The notes: generated by a model from the letters alone, not told the origin. Shown: positions 48,901-58,255, counted from the first letter of the stretch. The stretch: 64,000 nucleotides of DNA from Hippopus hippopus (GCA_946811185.2 OX328097.1:5380242-5444241); one strand, 5' to 3'. Numbers and translations are program-made.

Positions 48901-49198
48901 CCAGTAACCTGGCTTTCTACCAGTTTAGTTTGCCTGATAGTACAGTGTGTATGATCAGAAGCAGTGTAATTGCCTCTTTTTTTTTCACACTGAAAAATAC
49001 ATGTAAGTCAATAGGAATTCAGAATTTGCTGAAATACTTGCGGCCACTGACTGTACATTACATATTTGTTTCAGGTTTGGCCCTGGTATGGTAATATATT
49101 GGTTTGGTTTTATAGACGAGCTTGATATAAACCAAGACAAGGGAATACTTTTAAGGGACTGTTTTCCTGAAGATATTGTAAAAATGGAACCCTGCTAA
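27902..49198 (+). CDS. CDIN1: CDIN1 (C15orf41)-like TPD-family nuclease, 10 coding exons, 277 aa
   Basis: Coding exons: 27902-27993, 29296-29406, 29919-29976, 31521-31599, 32658-32737, 34015-34064, 34794-34861, 36456-36521, 42394-42499 and 49075-49198. They sum to 834 nt (277 aa plus stop; human about 281 aa), with GT-AG introns and consistent phases. CDIN1 is the codanin-1-binding nuclease mutated in congenital dyserythropoietic anaemia type I, predicted to have a PD-(D/E)XK fold with the TPD motif. Seen here: the N-terminal helical part with [10 protein letters not shown] and [18 protein letters not shown] at residues 188-194; and [11 protein letters not shown] from residue 210. The likely metal and catalytic residues D194, E212 and K214 are intact. 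The C-terminus carries [20 protein letters not shown]. The first coding exon starts at an acceptor (27862), so a 5' UTR exon lies upstream. The acceptor at 34793 was chosen because only it restores IGHEYE in frame. Introns 1-9 hold many short inverted-repeat elements, and intron 8 holds the 4.9-kb composite element. Confidence 0.95.
28401..29232. mobile_element. Cluster of four TTAA hairpin MITEs, CDIN1 intron 1
   Basis: 28401-28572 (decayed right side), 28569-28796 (complete), and 28861-29232 (two copies, one truncated). Adjacent copies share a TTAA. Confidence 0.75.
29570..29870. mobile_element. Two partial TTAA hairpin MITEs, CDIN1 intron 2
   Basis: Stems at about 29585-29645 and 29690-29760 with the typical right segment ending GGTAAAGAACT. 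Confidence 0.65.
30015..30575. mobile_element. Two TTAA hairpin MITEs, CDIN1 intron 3
   Basis: 30015-30243 (complete, TTAA on both sides, strong central palindrome) and 30352-30575. Confidence 0.8.
31624..32629. mobile_element. Four TTAA hairpin MITEs, CDIN1 intron 4
   Basis: Copies at about 31624-31846, 31900-32040 (fragment), 32185-32415 and 32412-32629. The last two share a TTAA. The intron's acceptor for exon 5 begins only 28 bp after the last copy. Confidence 0.7.
32764..33985. mobile_element. Hairpin MITE fragments and GGGGGCTTAATGCAT element, CDIN1 intron 5
   Basis: Hairpin copies at 32764-32985, 33316-33372 (stem only) and 33810-33983. A CATGCTCTGGCAAAAGGGGG element lies at about 33605-33800. 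Confidence 0.65.
34095..34400 (-). mobile_element. tRNA-derived SINE (type 1), CDIN1 intron 6
   Basis: Same body as 60178-60480 in reverse, with a GTTT/TTTG tail at 34083-34104 on the plus strand. Confidence 0.7.
34975..35213. mobile_element. TTAA hairpin MITE and CA microsatellite, CDIN1 intron 7
   Basis: A diverged MITE at 34975-35177 ends GTAAAGTGTTAA, followed by (CA)n at about 35193-35212. Confidence 0.65.
36206..36434. mobile_element. TTAA hairpin MITE ending 21 bp before CDIN1 exon 8
   Basis: TTAA on both sides, ends CCCTTTACCACAC and GTGTGGTAAAGGG. It is nearly identical to the copy at 16417-16645, so this subfamily was active recently. It sits immediately upstream of the exon 8 acceptor region. 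Confidence 0.85.
36551..37047. repeat. 36-bp minisatellite, about 14 units
   Basis: The unit begins AAGTTTTTATGCC and ends ATCTTTGGTAC. Units are diverged by substitutions with a few one- or two-base indels. Because 36 is a multiple of three, long spurious ORFs arise on both strands (12-residue repeats). The array stops 11 bp before the left end of the composite transposon and begins 29 bp after CDIN1 exon 8. Confidence 0.9.
37059..37722 (+). repeat. 664-bp direct repeat, left copy, with inverted ends
   Basis: It begins GGTCTCAGTGTACAGTAA and ends TTACTGTACACTGATACC, which pair as an imperfect 18-bp terminal inverted repeat. The left flank is CTCAA and the right flank TTAA. It looks like a stand-alone non-autonomous DNA transposon as well as one end of the larger unit. 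It contains no coding region of its own. An internal dyad AAATCGAGCGATTTT lies near 37290. Confidence 0.9.
37723..38533. other. Transposon core, left non-coding part
   Basis: This stretch runs from the inner TTAA to the transposase start. Only short ORFs are seen; one on the minus strand (37899-38105, 68 codons) is basic and could be an exon of the endonuclease transcript, but nothing confirms it. It probably carries the transposase promoter. Confidence 0.4.
38534..40417 (+). CDS. Mutator-like/Kolobok-type DDE transposase, 627 aa
   Basis: An intact single-exon ORF from ATG 38534 (A at -3) to TGA 40417. The N-terminal 60 residues are basic and disordered-looking. A zinc-knuckle-like pair KCSSCGF lies near residue 141. 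A catalytic-core signature follows: a first acidic site in [10 protein letters not shown] (about 243-252), a [11 protein letters not shown] cysteine/histidine cluster, a second acidic site in VTTDASQQ (about D340), a CFIHRG motif, and a candidate glutamate in [16 protein letters not shown] (about E506). The layout resembles the 'Mutator-like transposase' domain family found in many invertebrate transposons, from general knowledge of that family; identity is low enough that the superfamily name is tentative. The C-terminus is strongly basic. No frame breaks are present, so it may be functional. It converges on the endonuclease ORF inside the same element. Confidence 0.75.
   Translation: MSFQPYRTRRSCNNSYKKRATQFKKGSRQVMDNVVENEIEPEPMPSTSGCHAPKRCRLTSQEAVDLAKISTSPDLPYILRPKHVTDECPGIENTKMEENVIVNMRNVAELINQVHGFTCKKSRVTVDLVNRTGLCVSFAMKCSSCGFRLEPFRMSDTVKKTKGPPAGALNEMVVLPAIKTKVGLADITTVLACLNIKAPSKKAMQLKFNAMCDKMTALNERQMGLNQEYLQRVTSLVPTHAGIDVQYDASYSSRPQGGCEKAEQSFAPLIEHSTTRKLPIAVGVANKHCRLKACDHNNAKCKKNYSSVDTIASSERSLLFDTLNDVRKRGHITLRSVTTDASQQLSRALKDFKANTNSNISHQVCFIHRGRTLQKHIRAMKLTSIPTCYDKRMYQQKLASCIRIRIRMELKKARAVTKSDDSFVLAGSRATCVVMKCLSGQHQLCREFSYVCRSHLASYTTSHLPFGVHLQLSQRELCLIQKEINEVFNEDSLKSMSRLFTTNYCESLHSAVFTLAPKSVCYTRNFAAMCHSATHSRSVGPSRSMISIAQEAGLKVYKQSRFYKQLKLADRQRQYHSKRQASTEFKQQRYYLRKRKSHSFFFNSDSLYSMENVASRSAIDHSYGLSS
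40453..40923 (-). CDS. His-Cys-box / zinc-loop HNH-type endonuclease of the transposon
   Basis: An ORF of 156 aa from the first ATG (40923). The same frame stays open upstream to about 41085 without an ATG, so an upstream exon or a non-ATG start is possible. Motifs: CVVWTG and YGIYRV strands, LLVHRLMFF, then [18 protein letters not shown], a zinc-binding His/Cys motif like that of I-PpoI-type (His-Me finger) homing endonucleases, followed by a further Cys/His pair ([10 protein letters not shown]). A consensus donor GTAAGAAT at about 40535-40528 follows the Cys/His region, so the last 25 residues may be intron and the gene may be spliced. The probable activity is DNA nicking or cleavage. Its role in the element (target cutting, excision or self-propagation) is unknown. 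Confidence 0.65.
   Translation of the reverse strand: MARAFFGTALDHEHADTIRLALVSKFVAAGGECVVWTGPTDVYGYGIYRVTVNGKRLKLLVHRLMFFLENSPVQLCSSMHVSHVCHNKLCVNIDHLSYEPASVNNARKVCRQNGECTGHRAMKRCLFPDAVRIVYFRKRGKTFCCIHFLWLLGFVV
41266..41929 (+). repeat. 664-bp direct repeat, right copy, with inverted ends
   Basis: Same length and orientation as the copy at 37059. The only difference seen by eye is C in place of T in the GAGTYATGAGC stretch (near 41754). The left flank is TTAA and the right flank CAAGA. Confidence 0.9.
42545..43300. mobile_element. Diverged TTAA hairpin MITEs, CDIN1 intron 9
   Basis: Copies at about 42547-42770 and 42838-43090, plus stem remnants near 43150. Confidence 0.6.
43301..44405 (-). 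mobile_element. Helitron-like element in reverse, interrupted
   Basis: The 3' hairpin end (TTAGCTCCACTGGCCGAAGGCCAG) is at 43301 and the head (GGGCCATCATGGCCCTCTTGT) ends at 44404, both in reverse. Unrelated sequence and a hairpin MITE at about 44145-44363 lie inside. Confidence 0.6.
44492..46508. mobile_element. Dense cluster of hairpin MITEs, one split by another MITE
   Basis: Hairpin copies at about 44492-44650, 44857-45033, 45146-45366, 45376-45865, 45895-46050, 46047-46270 and 46263-46505. The 45376 copy is split by the 267-bp GCAACACGCG-ended MITE at 45561-45827. Confidence 0.7.
45561..45827. mobile_element. Inverted-repeat MITE, 267 bp
   Basis: Ends ATATGGTCTGCAACACGCG and CGCGCGTTGCAGACCATAT are inverse. 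Same family as 11283-11543. It sits within a TTAA hairpin copy. Confidence 0.8.
46662..46930. mobile_element. Inverted-repeat MITE, 269 bp
   Basis: Third copy of the GCAACACGC family with ATATGG / CCATAT at its ends. The ends again include ATATGG, so this may be part of the terminal repeat. Confidence 0.75.
46931..47780. other. Non-coding intron DNA
   Basis: No exon or well-defined repeat seen. A piece near 47530-47590 (GATTGTATTTCGTATC...) recurs at 59290-59340 and, diverged, near 31310. Confidence 0.4.
47785..48435. mobile_element. Hairpin MITE fragments and CAGTCTGATC palindrome
   Basis: Hairpin copies at 47785-47945 and about 48190-48432. Between them, 47950-48065 has the ATCAGACTGCACAG...CAGTCTGATC palindrome. 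Confidence 0.6.
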
Positions 49199-49239
49199 AG
49201 ATGACGACATGTAATATTTATGTTTGTTTGTGATGTTGT

Positions 49240-51265
49240 TAACCTTTAGGCTGCTACGCGGGACTCGCTGACGTTTTGCGGACAGTATAGATCAAGATCA
49301 GACTGCATGGAATGCAGTCTGATCTTTGATCTACACTGTCCGATAAGGAGTTATTTTTCTCCGAAGAATAATTTTGAAATAGCATTATTTGGGTTTTTAC
49401 AATCTGCTTGAAAGTTTCAACTTATGTTGCAGGGTAAGGATTAATTATTTGTTTTGTTTTTCATAAAGATATGAACATCTTGGTTTTGTTGTTTGTTTAA
49501 TTTTTATATCCTATAGTTTTTTACCCTATTAAAGACAAACCCCATCTTTTAGCCACTTTTTATTTGTCATTTGTAAGGGCCTTCAATATGGGCATGTCAT
49601 AATCTTTTTTATCTGGTAAAGTGTTAACCTTTTACGAAACAATCATATATTTCAGTTACCCTGAGAGAGAGCTTTTGAAACAATTTTGAGAAAGGAGAAA
49701 ACGCTAGTAATCAGGTTTTGCTCCTTTTTCCACAACGGTTTTGATGTTTTCATAATCAAATTCTATCATTTGTGACACACTTAATTTGTTGTCTGCAAAT
49801 GCCTTCATATTGGACAAGTCTTAAAAACTTTTGTGGAACTGTACAGATTTTACTATTTTTCTACAAGAGAACGGTCCATATTTACTAACCATGTATAGTT
49901 TCATTCTTAGTCTTATTAGGGTAGCTAACCATTTGTTTTAGCCAATCAGAAGTTGTGTTACTTTCAAAATCAGAAAATGCTTCAGGTTAGGCTGCATAAT
50001 TCATGCATGCAGTCTGGTCTTGGTTAACAATCTCCTCTAGTCATTTAACTTTAACAGAAGACATAACATTTGATTGGTCAACATTGAAAGCATTTGCAAA
50101 CTAAAAATCAAACAGAGATCGAATGATGGAATGTTCCTAGAAAAAGGGAGAAAACAATGTGAGAAAATGCTGGTAAACAGCAAACTAAAAATCATACATA
50201 GATCGAATGATGGATTGTGCCTAGAAAAGGGAGAAAACAGTGTGAGAAAATGCTGGTTAACAGCATTTCCTCCGTATCCCATAGTTGTTTCAATAACCTT
50301 CCTTGTCAGGGTCGTATTGAGTCGGGACTGTATGATAAAGAATGAAGGTTTTCATTCACGAAATCGGACTTGAAATTATCTGTATTCTGGAAAGTCAGCT
50401 ACATAACTTCGATAGGATACGACTCAACAATCACTAAAGCCTTTGTATCACAATCCTGACTTATAGAAAGAATATTTCTGAAAACATTGTGGGAAGAGGA
50501 AAAAATGCTGGTAACCAGCATTTTCTCCTTTTCCCACAATGTTTTCTACCCTTCAACAGATATATTTGATAATTTTAGTAGGATTTTATTTGTTGTCTGC
50601 AAATGCTTTCAGTTCGGAACAGTCTAAAATTTTGTTGTTTGGAAAAGGGTCAGAGCTGTGTGACATTCTGTAGATAACACTACCAACCCATCATCCATGG
50701 AGAGCATAATTTCCTGTTTTACATAACTGTTAAAGAAAACCCTGTACAAAACAACAATGCTATTCACCTGTCCAAATTGATTGATTGATTGAATTGGAGT
50801 TTAACACCATTTTAACGGCTTAGGTTATATCATGGCGGTCAGTGCACTTACACATGTGTTTCCTGGCTTTCTCACACCAGTACTGACACAACTTTCTTTC
50901 CAAGTCACTGACTACTTTCTCACATGCATCAGAGGTGAGAGGTGAAAAATGGCCCAGAAAGATCCAAATTGAAAGCATTTGCAGACGACATATTAGATTC
51001 AGCTCAAATTATGATTTTTTTTCTTTGAAGAGCAGAAAACATTCAGGAAAATGGAGAAGATGCCAGTAACCAGCATTTTTTTCTTTCCCAAAAATACTTT
51101 CAAAAGCTTTCTCCCACGGGTCTGTGAAACACAGGATCGTTTAATGAAAGGTTTCAGCACATTGTACAACTATAGTTGTCTTTGAGGCCAGTGTAGACCA
51201 AGATCAGACTACAGAAAGCATGCAGTCTGATCTTTGTCTGCTTTCCTTAGACAATCCGATCAAAA
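49240..51265. mobile_element. Repeat-rich 3' flank of CDIN1
   Basis: CAGTCTGATC palindromes at 49240-49350 and 51185-51260. Hairpin MITEs at about 49505-49627, 49624-49840, 50043-50345 (with an internal duplication), 50437-50652 and 50958-51150. A type 2 SINE fragment at 50775-50950. No gene. Confidence 0.6.
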
Positions 51266-51794
51266 TCAACTATAAAACTGCAGTTATTTGGTTTTTGTCT
51301 CTAGACTGGAAATATCCCTTGAGGTTTATTTTGTGCTTAAATGGTTTATATATCCCTTTGATTATTTATTGTCCCTCAGCTTTCCAGCATTAAAAACATT
51401 GAGGCAAATGAGAGCTCATTATGAGCAGTTTCCCCTGTAACTTTAACTTCAGAGTTAATTGTCATAGAATTAGCTTTAGATTTAAAATTGGCCTTGTTTT
51501 GCAGCTTTAACATGGGTTAGTTTATGGTCTACATCACAGATGAATAAGTAAGAGAAACAAAAACACCCCAAACCACTGTCGTGACACCCCAAACCACTGT
51601 CATACCACTTTAACACCTAAAAACGCTGGGATACATGGTTTTATGGAAAAAAGTCATGAAATAATGCAACCAGTCTTGGAGGGGGGGGGGAATGCTGTGA
51701 ACTGTCAGATGAATGAATTCTTCTTGAAATGATCCGCCGTTAAAACCTATTAGCAAATTTCTACTTCCACCTTTTATTAGTACTTTCAGTACTT

Positions 51795-52310
51795 TGATTT
51801 TTTGTTACGGTTTTTAACACCGTTTTCAAACTTGTTTCAATTATATCGCAGCGGCAAACACACCAGCTTTTCCTGGAGATTCTTTTACCTGTACTTCGCA
51901 CAATGTTCTTTCCCAACCACTGGCTGCTTTCTCAAATGACAATAATCAGCGGCGAGAGAGAAATGAATTCTATCACAATGACGATCGTCGACTCAGTCGG
52001 AAACAAACTGGCCGAGCTGTACATGAACTACTTTTTTCGACGATCGCAAATTCAATAGCCGAAACTCAGAGATTGTTATCGTAAAAGGCTTTGCTACTTT
52101 CACGACCTTAAAGAATGGGGCTTTTTGAAAAATAGAGCGAAGTGAGGAAAAATGCTGGTGACCAGCATTTCTTCTTGTCCCACCCACAATGTTTTCAACC
52201 CCTTTAAAGATAAATCCCGACATTTTAGCCACATTCAACTGTCGTCTGCAAATCTTTTCAATTTTGTCAAATCTAAAATTCTCTCACCTGAAAAAGAGTT
52301 TACAAATCTA
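51795..52310. mobile_element. Type 1 SINE (minus) and TTAA hairpin MITE
   Basis: SINE at 51795-52030 in reverse; the tRNA-like head is partly lost. Hairpin MITE at about 52085-52310. A 12-bp G run is at 51679-51690. Confidence 0.55.
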
Positions 52311-52339
52311 TTATTTCGATGGGCCTCGATACAAACGGG

Positions 52340-53114
52340 CCATGTTCTGGCAAAAGGGGGTTTAACACTTTTACCACAGAAAAAAGAATTAACTTTTTCA
52401 ATGGCTACAAATGCAATTCTGCTGCAAGATGGAGATACAGTTTACTCATTAGTTAAAATAGTGGACAGTGTAAACCAGGGATTAGGCAGTACGTTCTGCT
52501 CAGTCTGATCCTGATTTACATTGTCCACAAAAGCCTCATGTGTCGTCTATGGTATGCAAAGAGTTCATTTAAACATCTCCATCTCCGTGATATATATTAT
52601 GCCAAGCAAGTCATCACATAAACATAGATCCATCAAATCCATTTCTACTAACAACCGGCTGAATCATTAGGTAGAAAAGTCCTTGGACAAGCATAAAATT
52701 CACCAAAAGCAAAAGTATTCGACACAGGTTAGCCTGCACGGACTGTACAGTTTGACCTGGGTCAATACTTTTTGCATATGCATTAAGCCTTCTTTTTACA
52801 GAACTTGGCTCAAATTTAAAGGTAGTCAAGCTGACATTTTATGATTGATAATTATTGTAATATGGGCGTATGATAACCTTTTTTTTTTTAAATCTTTACA
52901 AAACAATCACAACTTCTAACGACCCTAGAAAAAAGGCTTCTGAAAACATTGTGGGAAAAAGAGAAAATGCAGGTCAGCATTTTCTAGTTTTCTCACAACG
53001 TTTCCTATCATTTTGAAAACAAATCCTCCCAATTTGAGCAACATTTAATTTGTCGTCTGCAAATGCTCTCAATTTGGACCAGTCTAAAAATTTTGTCGTT
53101 TGGTAAAGAGTTAA
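52340..53114. mobile_element. Short inverted-repeat elements and hairpin MITE
   Basis: CATGTTCTGGCAAAAGGGGG fragment at 52340, CAGTCTGATCC piece at 52448-52530, related element at about 52545-52810, and a TTAA hairpin copy at 52890-53114. Confidence 0.55.
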
Positions 53115-53204
53115 CTCCTAACCTGCTACAGAAATTAAATGAAACTTTCTAGCCAATAGAAAGAAACACAAATATTGCAATTTCAAAGTTACTTTTGGAA
53201 GAAA

Positions 53205-53885
53205 ATATCTCTCCTTATCGGACAATGTAGATCCAAAATCAGACTGCACGTTCTCTGCAGACTGATCTTGATCTACACTGTCTGCAAAAGCGCCTCGATT
53301 TGCGCTTAGTATCTTAAGGATTAAACATGTTTTATAACTTTCCAGTTCGAGCAATAAACAAATAAAATGGACATTTTTTTTTTATGCTTGAAAATCACTG
53401 AATGTTACAAGCCTGAAGAAAGTTTTGATTTCAATAACTTTTAGCGTATATGACGACTTAGATCATAGATCAGGCTGCACGTTATGTGCAGTCTGATCTT
53501 CGATTTACACTCTCTGCAGAAGCAACGTGAGTTTATACCAAGCAAGTGATTACATAATTACTAGTATGGGTCCATAAAAAGTACAGGTCACCATAAAATA
53601 TGTGACTGTTTGAAGTTTACAAGTTTAAAGATTGTTTTGATCAGAATACTCCACAACGTATGTGACAGTTTAGATCAAATATCAGGCTGCACATTATGTG
53701 CAGTCCGATCTTGGATCTACACTGCTTGCAAAAGCATGTTAAGTTCATCAAGTTATCACATAATTATGGATCGATAAAAAAGTACCTCAAAAAATGTGAC
53801 CCTTTAGATCACAGATCAGGCTGCAAGTTATGTGCACACTGATCTTGAATCTACACTGTCCGCAAAAGTAAGTTAATTTTTTGCC
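53205..53885. repeat. Spaced array of four CAGTCTGATC palindromes
   Basis: Palindromic cores at about 53215-53300, 53460-53530, 53660-53735 and 53805-53885. Each reads ATCAGRCTGCA...GTGCAGTCTGATC (variants) within ATCTACACTGTC-like ends, with differing spacers. The family also occurs at 47950, 49240, 51185, 52448 and 59805. Confidence 0.7.
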
Positions 53886-53904
53886 CGGCACTGTAATTCT
53901 GACA

Positions 53905-55213
53905 ATCCTCAAACCTTAAATCTCATTCTTAGCAGATGAAATATGAAATGGAGCTCCAATTGTAAGATTTATCTTTGAAATAGTTAAAAGCATTTTGGGA
54001 AAAGGAGAAAATGCTGCTAACCAGCATTTTCTCCTTTTCCCACAATGTTTTCCTAAGTCTTCCTGGTGATCGTTGAAAATGTGATCGTTCGGTAAGGGGT
54101 TAAGTACATTTCTAAACATAGCTACCGCCGCCTACTCTTCTATTTTTTTCCTCCTCGATTGTGGTATTCGCGGTGGCGGTAGCGCTCCCAAATACAATCC
54201 CGGAGTTCCCGTACACATGTACTTTCCCGGAGATCCCAAATGCTCCAATCGCCTTCTTATTCCGCGTATAATGGATCGACCTGTCTAGTGTATTGTTCAT
54301 AGTACTTACGGTGAATAAACCGATTTAACCCGCCTCAGAATGATTCCGATTTTTTACTCAAAAATCTCGTCCAGGCTTCTAGCCTAGACTACTTGGCTGG
54401 TTCGAATCTTCAGATTGGCAAATTTCTTTATGAGTACTAATGATTGTCATTGCGACAGGATTCATTCCTCTCTTACCACTGGTCACTGTCTCGACGATAG
54501 TTATGTGGGAAAACAGCCAGCGGCTTAGAAAGAAAATTGTGCGAAATACAGATAAAAGAAACCCCGGAAAAGCATAAGGAAAATCAGCCAGTGGCTTTGG
54601 AAGAAAATTATGCGCAGTACTGATAACAGAAACTCCAGGAAAGCATAAATGGGTGTACTGGCCACCGCGATTTTTTAAATAATTTTGAAAACGGCGTTAA
54701 ACACCACACAAACAACGTTATTGAATTGACAAGGGCGTTGAAGCAGTCTAGTCTACATAAGGCTATTTGTCGAATGTGGTCTTTGTTTTTATTCAAACCC
54801 TTTTCCCAAATAATAAAGTTTAAACTCTTCCAAATTCATAACATTTGCTGACGACAAGTTCAAAATTGTTACAACTGAGCTTAAGTGCTCTGATAGGATA
54901 GAAAACATTGTGGGAAAGAGGAGAAAATGCTGGTTACCGGCATTTTCTCCTTTTTACCACAATGTTTTCAAAAGCTTTGTCCAACAGGGTCGTTAAAACT
55001 AACACATTTTGAACTTTACAAATTCAGAATATCTACAGACAACAAATTCAAAATTGTTACAAATGAGCATAAGTGTTCTGATAAGGTAGAAAAAAACATT
55101 GTGGGAAAAGGAGAAAATGCTGGTAACCAGCATTTTCTCCTTTTTACCACAATGTTTTCAAAAGCTTTGTCCAACAGGGTCATTAAAACTCGGGATTGGT
55201 CTAGTTAAGAGTT
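53905..55213. mobile_element. Hairpin MITEs flanking a SINE
   Basis: Hairpin copies at 53905-54103 and two at about 54795-55213 (the latter look like a tandem duplication of one copy, each followed by TTGTCCAACAGGGTC). The type 1 SINE at 54395-54715 has an internal duplication of its TTTGGAAGAAAAT segment. Confidence 0.65.
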
Positions 55214-55915
55214 TTATTGCGAAATTGAACAATAAATAATTTTGCCAAAAAAATTAAAACCATTTACACGTCGACGATGATGTAAACATATCCACTGATT
55301 ATCATTTCCGAAGGAAATAAATAATCGAGTCATGCTCCGTAAGTAGGGGGCTTAAAGTAACAATAGTTGCCAAAAGTAAACAAAGAGGGTATTCAAATGC
55401 ATTTCAATTTAAATCATACCATTAAAAAGTATGGAAATTACTGTGAAGATGACAATCTGTTATTGTACGGTCGGTCCAAGTGTTAGTCGTTGGCAGAGAC
55501 ATTAATTTCAAAACTAGGTTGAAAGTTGCAAGTCACTCTATGTTTTGTTTACTTTTTGCGTGATGTTGAAAATCACTTTTCTGCCAGCGAATAACACTTT
55601 TTCTCGCGATGATTTCAAAAGCTTTATTTTCGAGGATGGTAAGACAGGATATTTTTTATAAAGAGTTGCTAAGGGGGGAAATCAGCCTGTTGCTTAGAAA
55701 AAATCTCATGCGAAGCACTGGTAAAAAGCAGTCTAATGAAGTATGGACTTGAGTACTGGCTGTCGCCAACATAATTGTAATTGAAATCATTTTGGAAGTT
55801 GCGTCTAACATCAAACAGTTACTCCTAATTAGGGTGATTGTTCGTTTATCTATAATGCCGGGAGAAATAACTTGCCGGAGGACAATTTTAACATAATCTT
55901 CTACAGCTGTGACTG
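55214..55915. other. Non-coding DNA
   Basis: No gene. The stretch at 55364-55480 is related to 24625-24740 (AGTAAACAA...GGTATT...TTATTGTAC), so it is a dispersed repeat. Confidence 0.4.
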
Positions 55916-55917
55916 AA

Positions 55918-56098
55918 CTCTGGGTAGTGTGTGGTGTCCGTGGTTGTGAGGTAGAGCGTCGGCCTTGTAACCATAAGGTCCTGAGTTCGATAACCGGGAG
56001 TGTGTGTCAACTTTGGGATTGTTCATTGGCCCACACAAACGACGCGAGTACTGGTACAGTTCCAAAGAAGCAGAATCGAGAGAGATTTGAATAAGTTG
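55918..56098 (+). mobile_element. tRNA-derived SINE (type 3)
   Basis: GAGGTAGAGCGTCGGCC (A-box region) and GAGTTCGATAACCGGGAG (B-box region). Inverse relation to 15870-16025. Confidence 0.7.
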
Positions 56099-56134
56099 TA
56101 AGAATTTGTTTCTCAATCGATGTAAAATAAATAT

Positions 56135-56975
56135 GAGCCATGCTCTGGCAAAAGGGGGCTTAACGGAACTGCATGATACCAGCCCAAGTCATCACACAAT
56201 TATTGATCCGTAAGATCACTTTTTTAAACAATCGACTTGATCATGTGGTAGATTGGTCCTTTGACATACAGAAAATTGATCAATAGCGAAAAGTTTCGGC
56301 CCAGGTCAGCCTGCGCGGACTGCGCAGGCTGACCTGGGTCGAAACTTTTCGCAGATGTATTAAGCTCACTTTTCCCAGAGCATGACTCAATGTAAAAAAA
56401 TAGACAAAATGCAGGTAACCAGTATTTTTCTCCTTTTCTTTTCTTCACTCTTTCACAGACAAATTCTGTAATATGTTTAATCTAAGTCTGGGTACCCAGG
56501 TCACAAATTCGACGTCTTGCCTTCATACTTAACAAAATTTTAGACTTGTCCAAACTGATGGCATTTGCAGACGATAAAGTCAGTGATGCTCAAAAGACAG
56601 AATTTGTCTGTGAAAAAAAGAAAAGGAGAAAATACTGGTTACCCGCATTTTGTCTATTTACCACAATATTTTCAAAATCCTCCCTTACTGGACAGTAAGA
56701 ACGAGAGCGTTCTATGAGGATTTATGGTAATAGAGGGCCTTGATTTTAATCGTTTACCACACGGTCCCGATTTCTAACGACCCCCAAGGAAAAGGACCTT
56801 TGAAAACACTGCAGCAAAAGAAGAAAATGCTGATAACCAGCATTTTCTTCTTTTTCCACAATGTTTTTTACATTCAATGACAAATTTCATAATTTGTGGA
56901 AGAGATAATTTGTCGTCTGCAATTTTTTAGATTTGGACCAGTCTAAAATTAAGTCGTCTGGTAAAGAGTAAAGTT
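56135..56975. mobile_element. GGGGGCTTAACG element and hairpin MITEs
   Basis: At 56135-56390 the ends CATGCTCTGGCAAAAGGGGG and, inverse, TTTTCCCAGAGCATG bracket an inner palindrome AGGTCAGCCTGCGCGGACTG. Hairpin MITEs lie at about 56404-56465, 56525-56745 and 56752-56972. Confidence 0.65.
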
Positions 56976-56987
56976 CAATTCTAAATT

Positions 56988-57043
56988 TTGAAAGTAACAC
57001 AGTTTCTGATTGGCTAAACCAAACAGAAATTGTGTTACTTTGA
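56988..57043. repeat. CCAAT-bearing palindrome
   Basis: GAAAGTAACACAGTTTCTGATTGG pairs with the following inverse. A stronger copy is at 57500-57568 and half a copy at 49943-49972. Confidence 0.65.
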
Positions 57044-57499
57044 AATGGGTGTGTTCTCTTTAGAATAAGACCAGGACTAACTCTAACCAAACTACGTGGA
57101 TTTACGCAAATAGTTTGCGATCGCATATACACATATACGATCCCTGCTTTACTCAAATGAGCTGACGTAAAATGAGCTGACGTGAAATTTAGCAATATTT
57201 ACTCATGCAGTTTAGTAAAACTTGTTTTCAGACTTGATGCTTGCTTAATACTTAAACTGCGTAGGCAAATTTCGTGTGTAAAGCAGTAAAGTGAAAGGCA
57301 GCCCAGCAACACTATCTAGAATGGTTCGTGAATATGGAAGTAGGAACACCCTCTGGCGGCGCGCAGGGCTGGCCACCTTTCAGCGACGTAGGCTGTAGGT
57401 TCGACCCTGTTCTGATTCGGAAAAGGCTCAACCAGCGTCCGTATTCACCAACCATTCTTAAGAACGTTCTTTGTCTTATTCTCCCCAGATTTTTTACAT

Positions 57500-57568
57500 T
57501 TGAAAGTAACACAACTTCTGATTGGTTAAACCAAATGGTTAAGCCAATCAGAAGTTATGTTACTTTCA
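57500..57568. repeat. CCAAT-bearing palindrome, strong copy
   Basis: GAAAGTAACACAACTTCTG...GATTGG is followed by its near-perfect inverse CCAATCAGAAGTTATGTTAC, giving ~30-bp arms. Confidence 0.75.
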
Positions 57569-57569
57569 C

Positions 57570-58137
57570 AGCTACTGCTGTTGCCAAACAAGACAGGGTA
57601 CATGAATATGAAAGCTGCCATTAAAGAGATAAACTTTTAATCATAATGATCTAACAAAGGATTATTCATTGAAACTTTTAATCATATGTACAAAAGAGTA
57701 GTCATGGAAACTCTTTTAATAATATTTACAGTGAAATATGGATTATTCGATCATACAGAAATTTGAAAAATCGTAGGCGTACGGGTAAGAAAGTGAGGGG
57801 ATAAAAGGTGCTACCTCTGCAACAATTTTAATAGTGGAAGTGTATTTTTGCCATCCAGATTTCGCGGATTTAACGCAAAACGCTTGTAGCACTTTTTTTT
57901 TTAAATCAAAAATGTCTTTTTTTTTTAACAGTTTTGTTATCTATATCCAGCGATACATAATTCCTCAAAATATTTTTTCGATAATTCCTGCTACAAGCAC
58001 AGGAAATGTAGAGGTTGTATCACAAATCAAAGTACATGTACATTTCATCGCAACTTCAATCAATTTTTTCCTTCTCCTATAAAATATTGAAAATAACCGT
58101 TTTGCGTTAAAACCGCGATGTGTGCTTATTTTTCCCA
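57570..58137. other. Non-coding DNA
   Basis: No gene or clear repeat. An inverse pair CGCAAAACGCTTG / CCGTTTTGCGTTAAA near 57866 and 58098 may bound a small element. Confidence 0.35.
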
Positions 58138-58255
58138 TTAACTCCGTACCAGAAGGCAAAATCTGAGACTTGTCCATATTGAAAGCACTCGCAGATGACC
58201 AATGGAAAGTGGTTCAAATGATGGCAACTTTCATTGAAAAAGTGGAAAACTAGCC
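58138..58255. mobile_element. TTAA hairpin MITE, left half
   Basis: Begins TTAACTCCGTACCAGAAGGC and stops before the central stem. Confidence 0.5.

Noticed and set aside
53205..53885. CRISPR-like array
   Set aside because: Cores are palindromic transposon-like repeats that diverge from each other with irregular spacers, in a eukaryotic genome.
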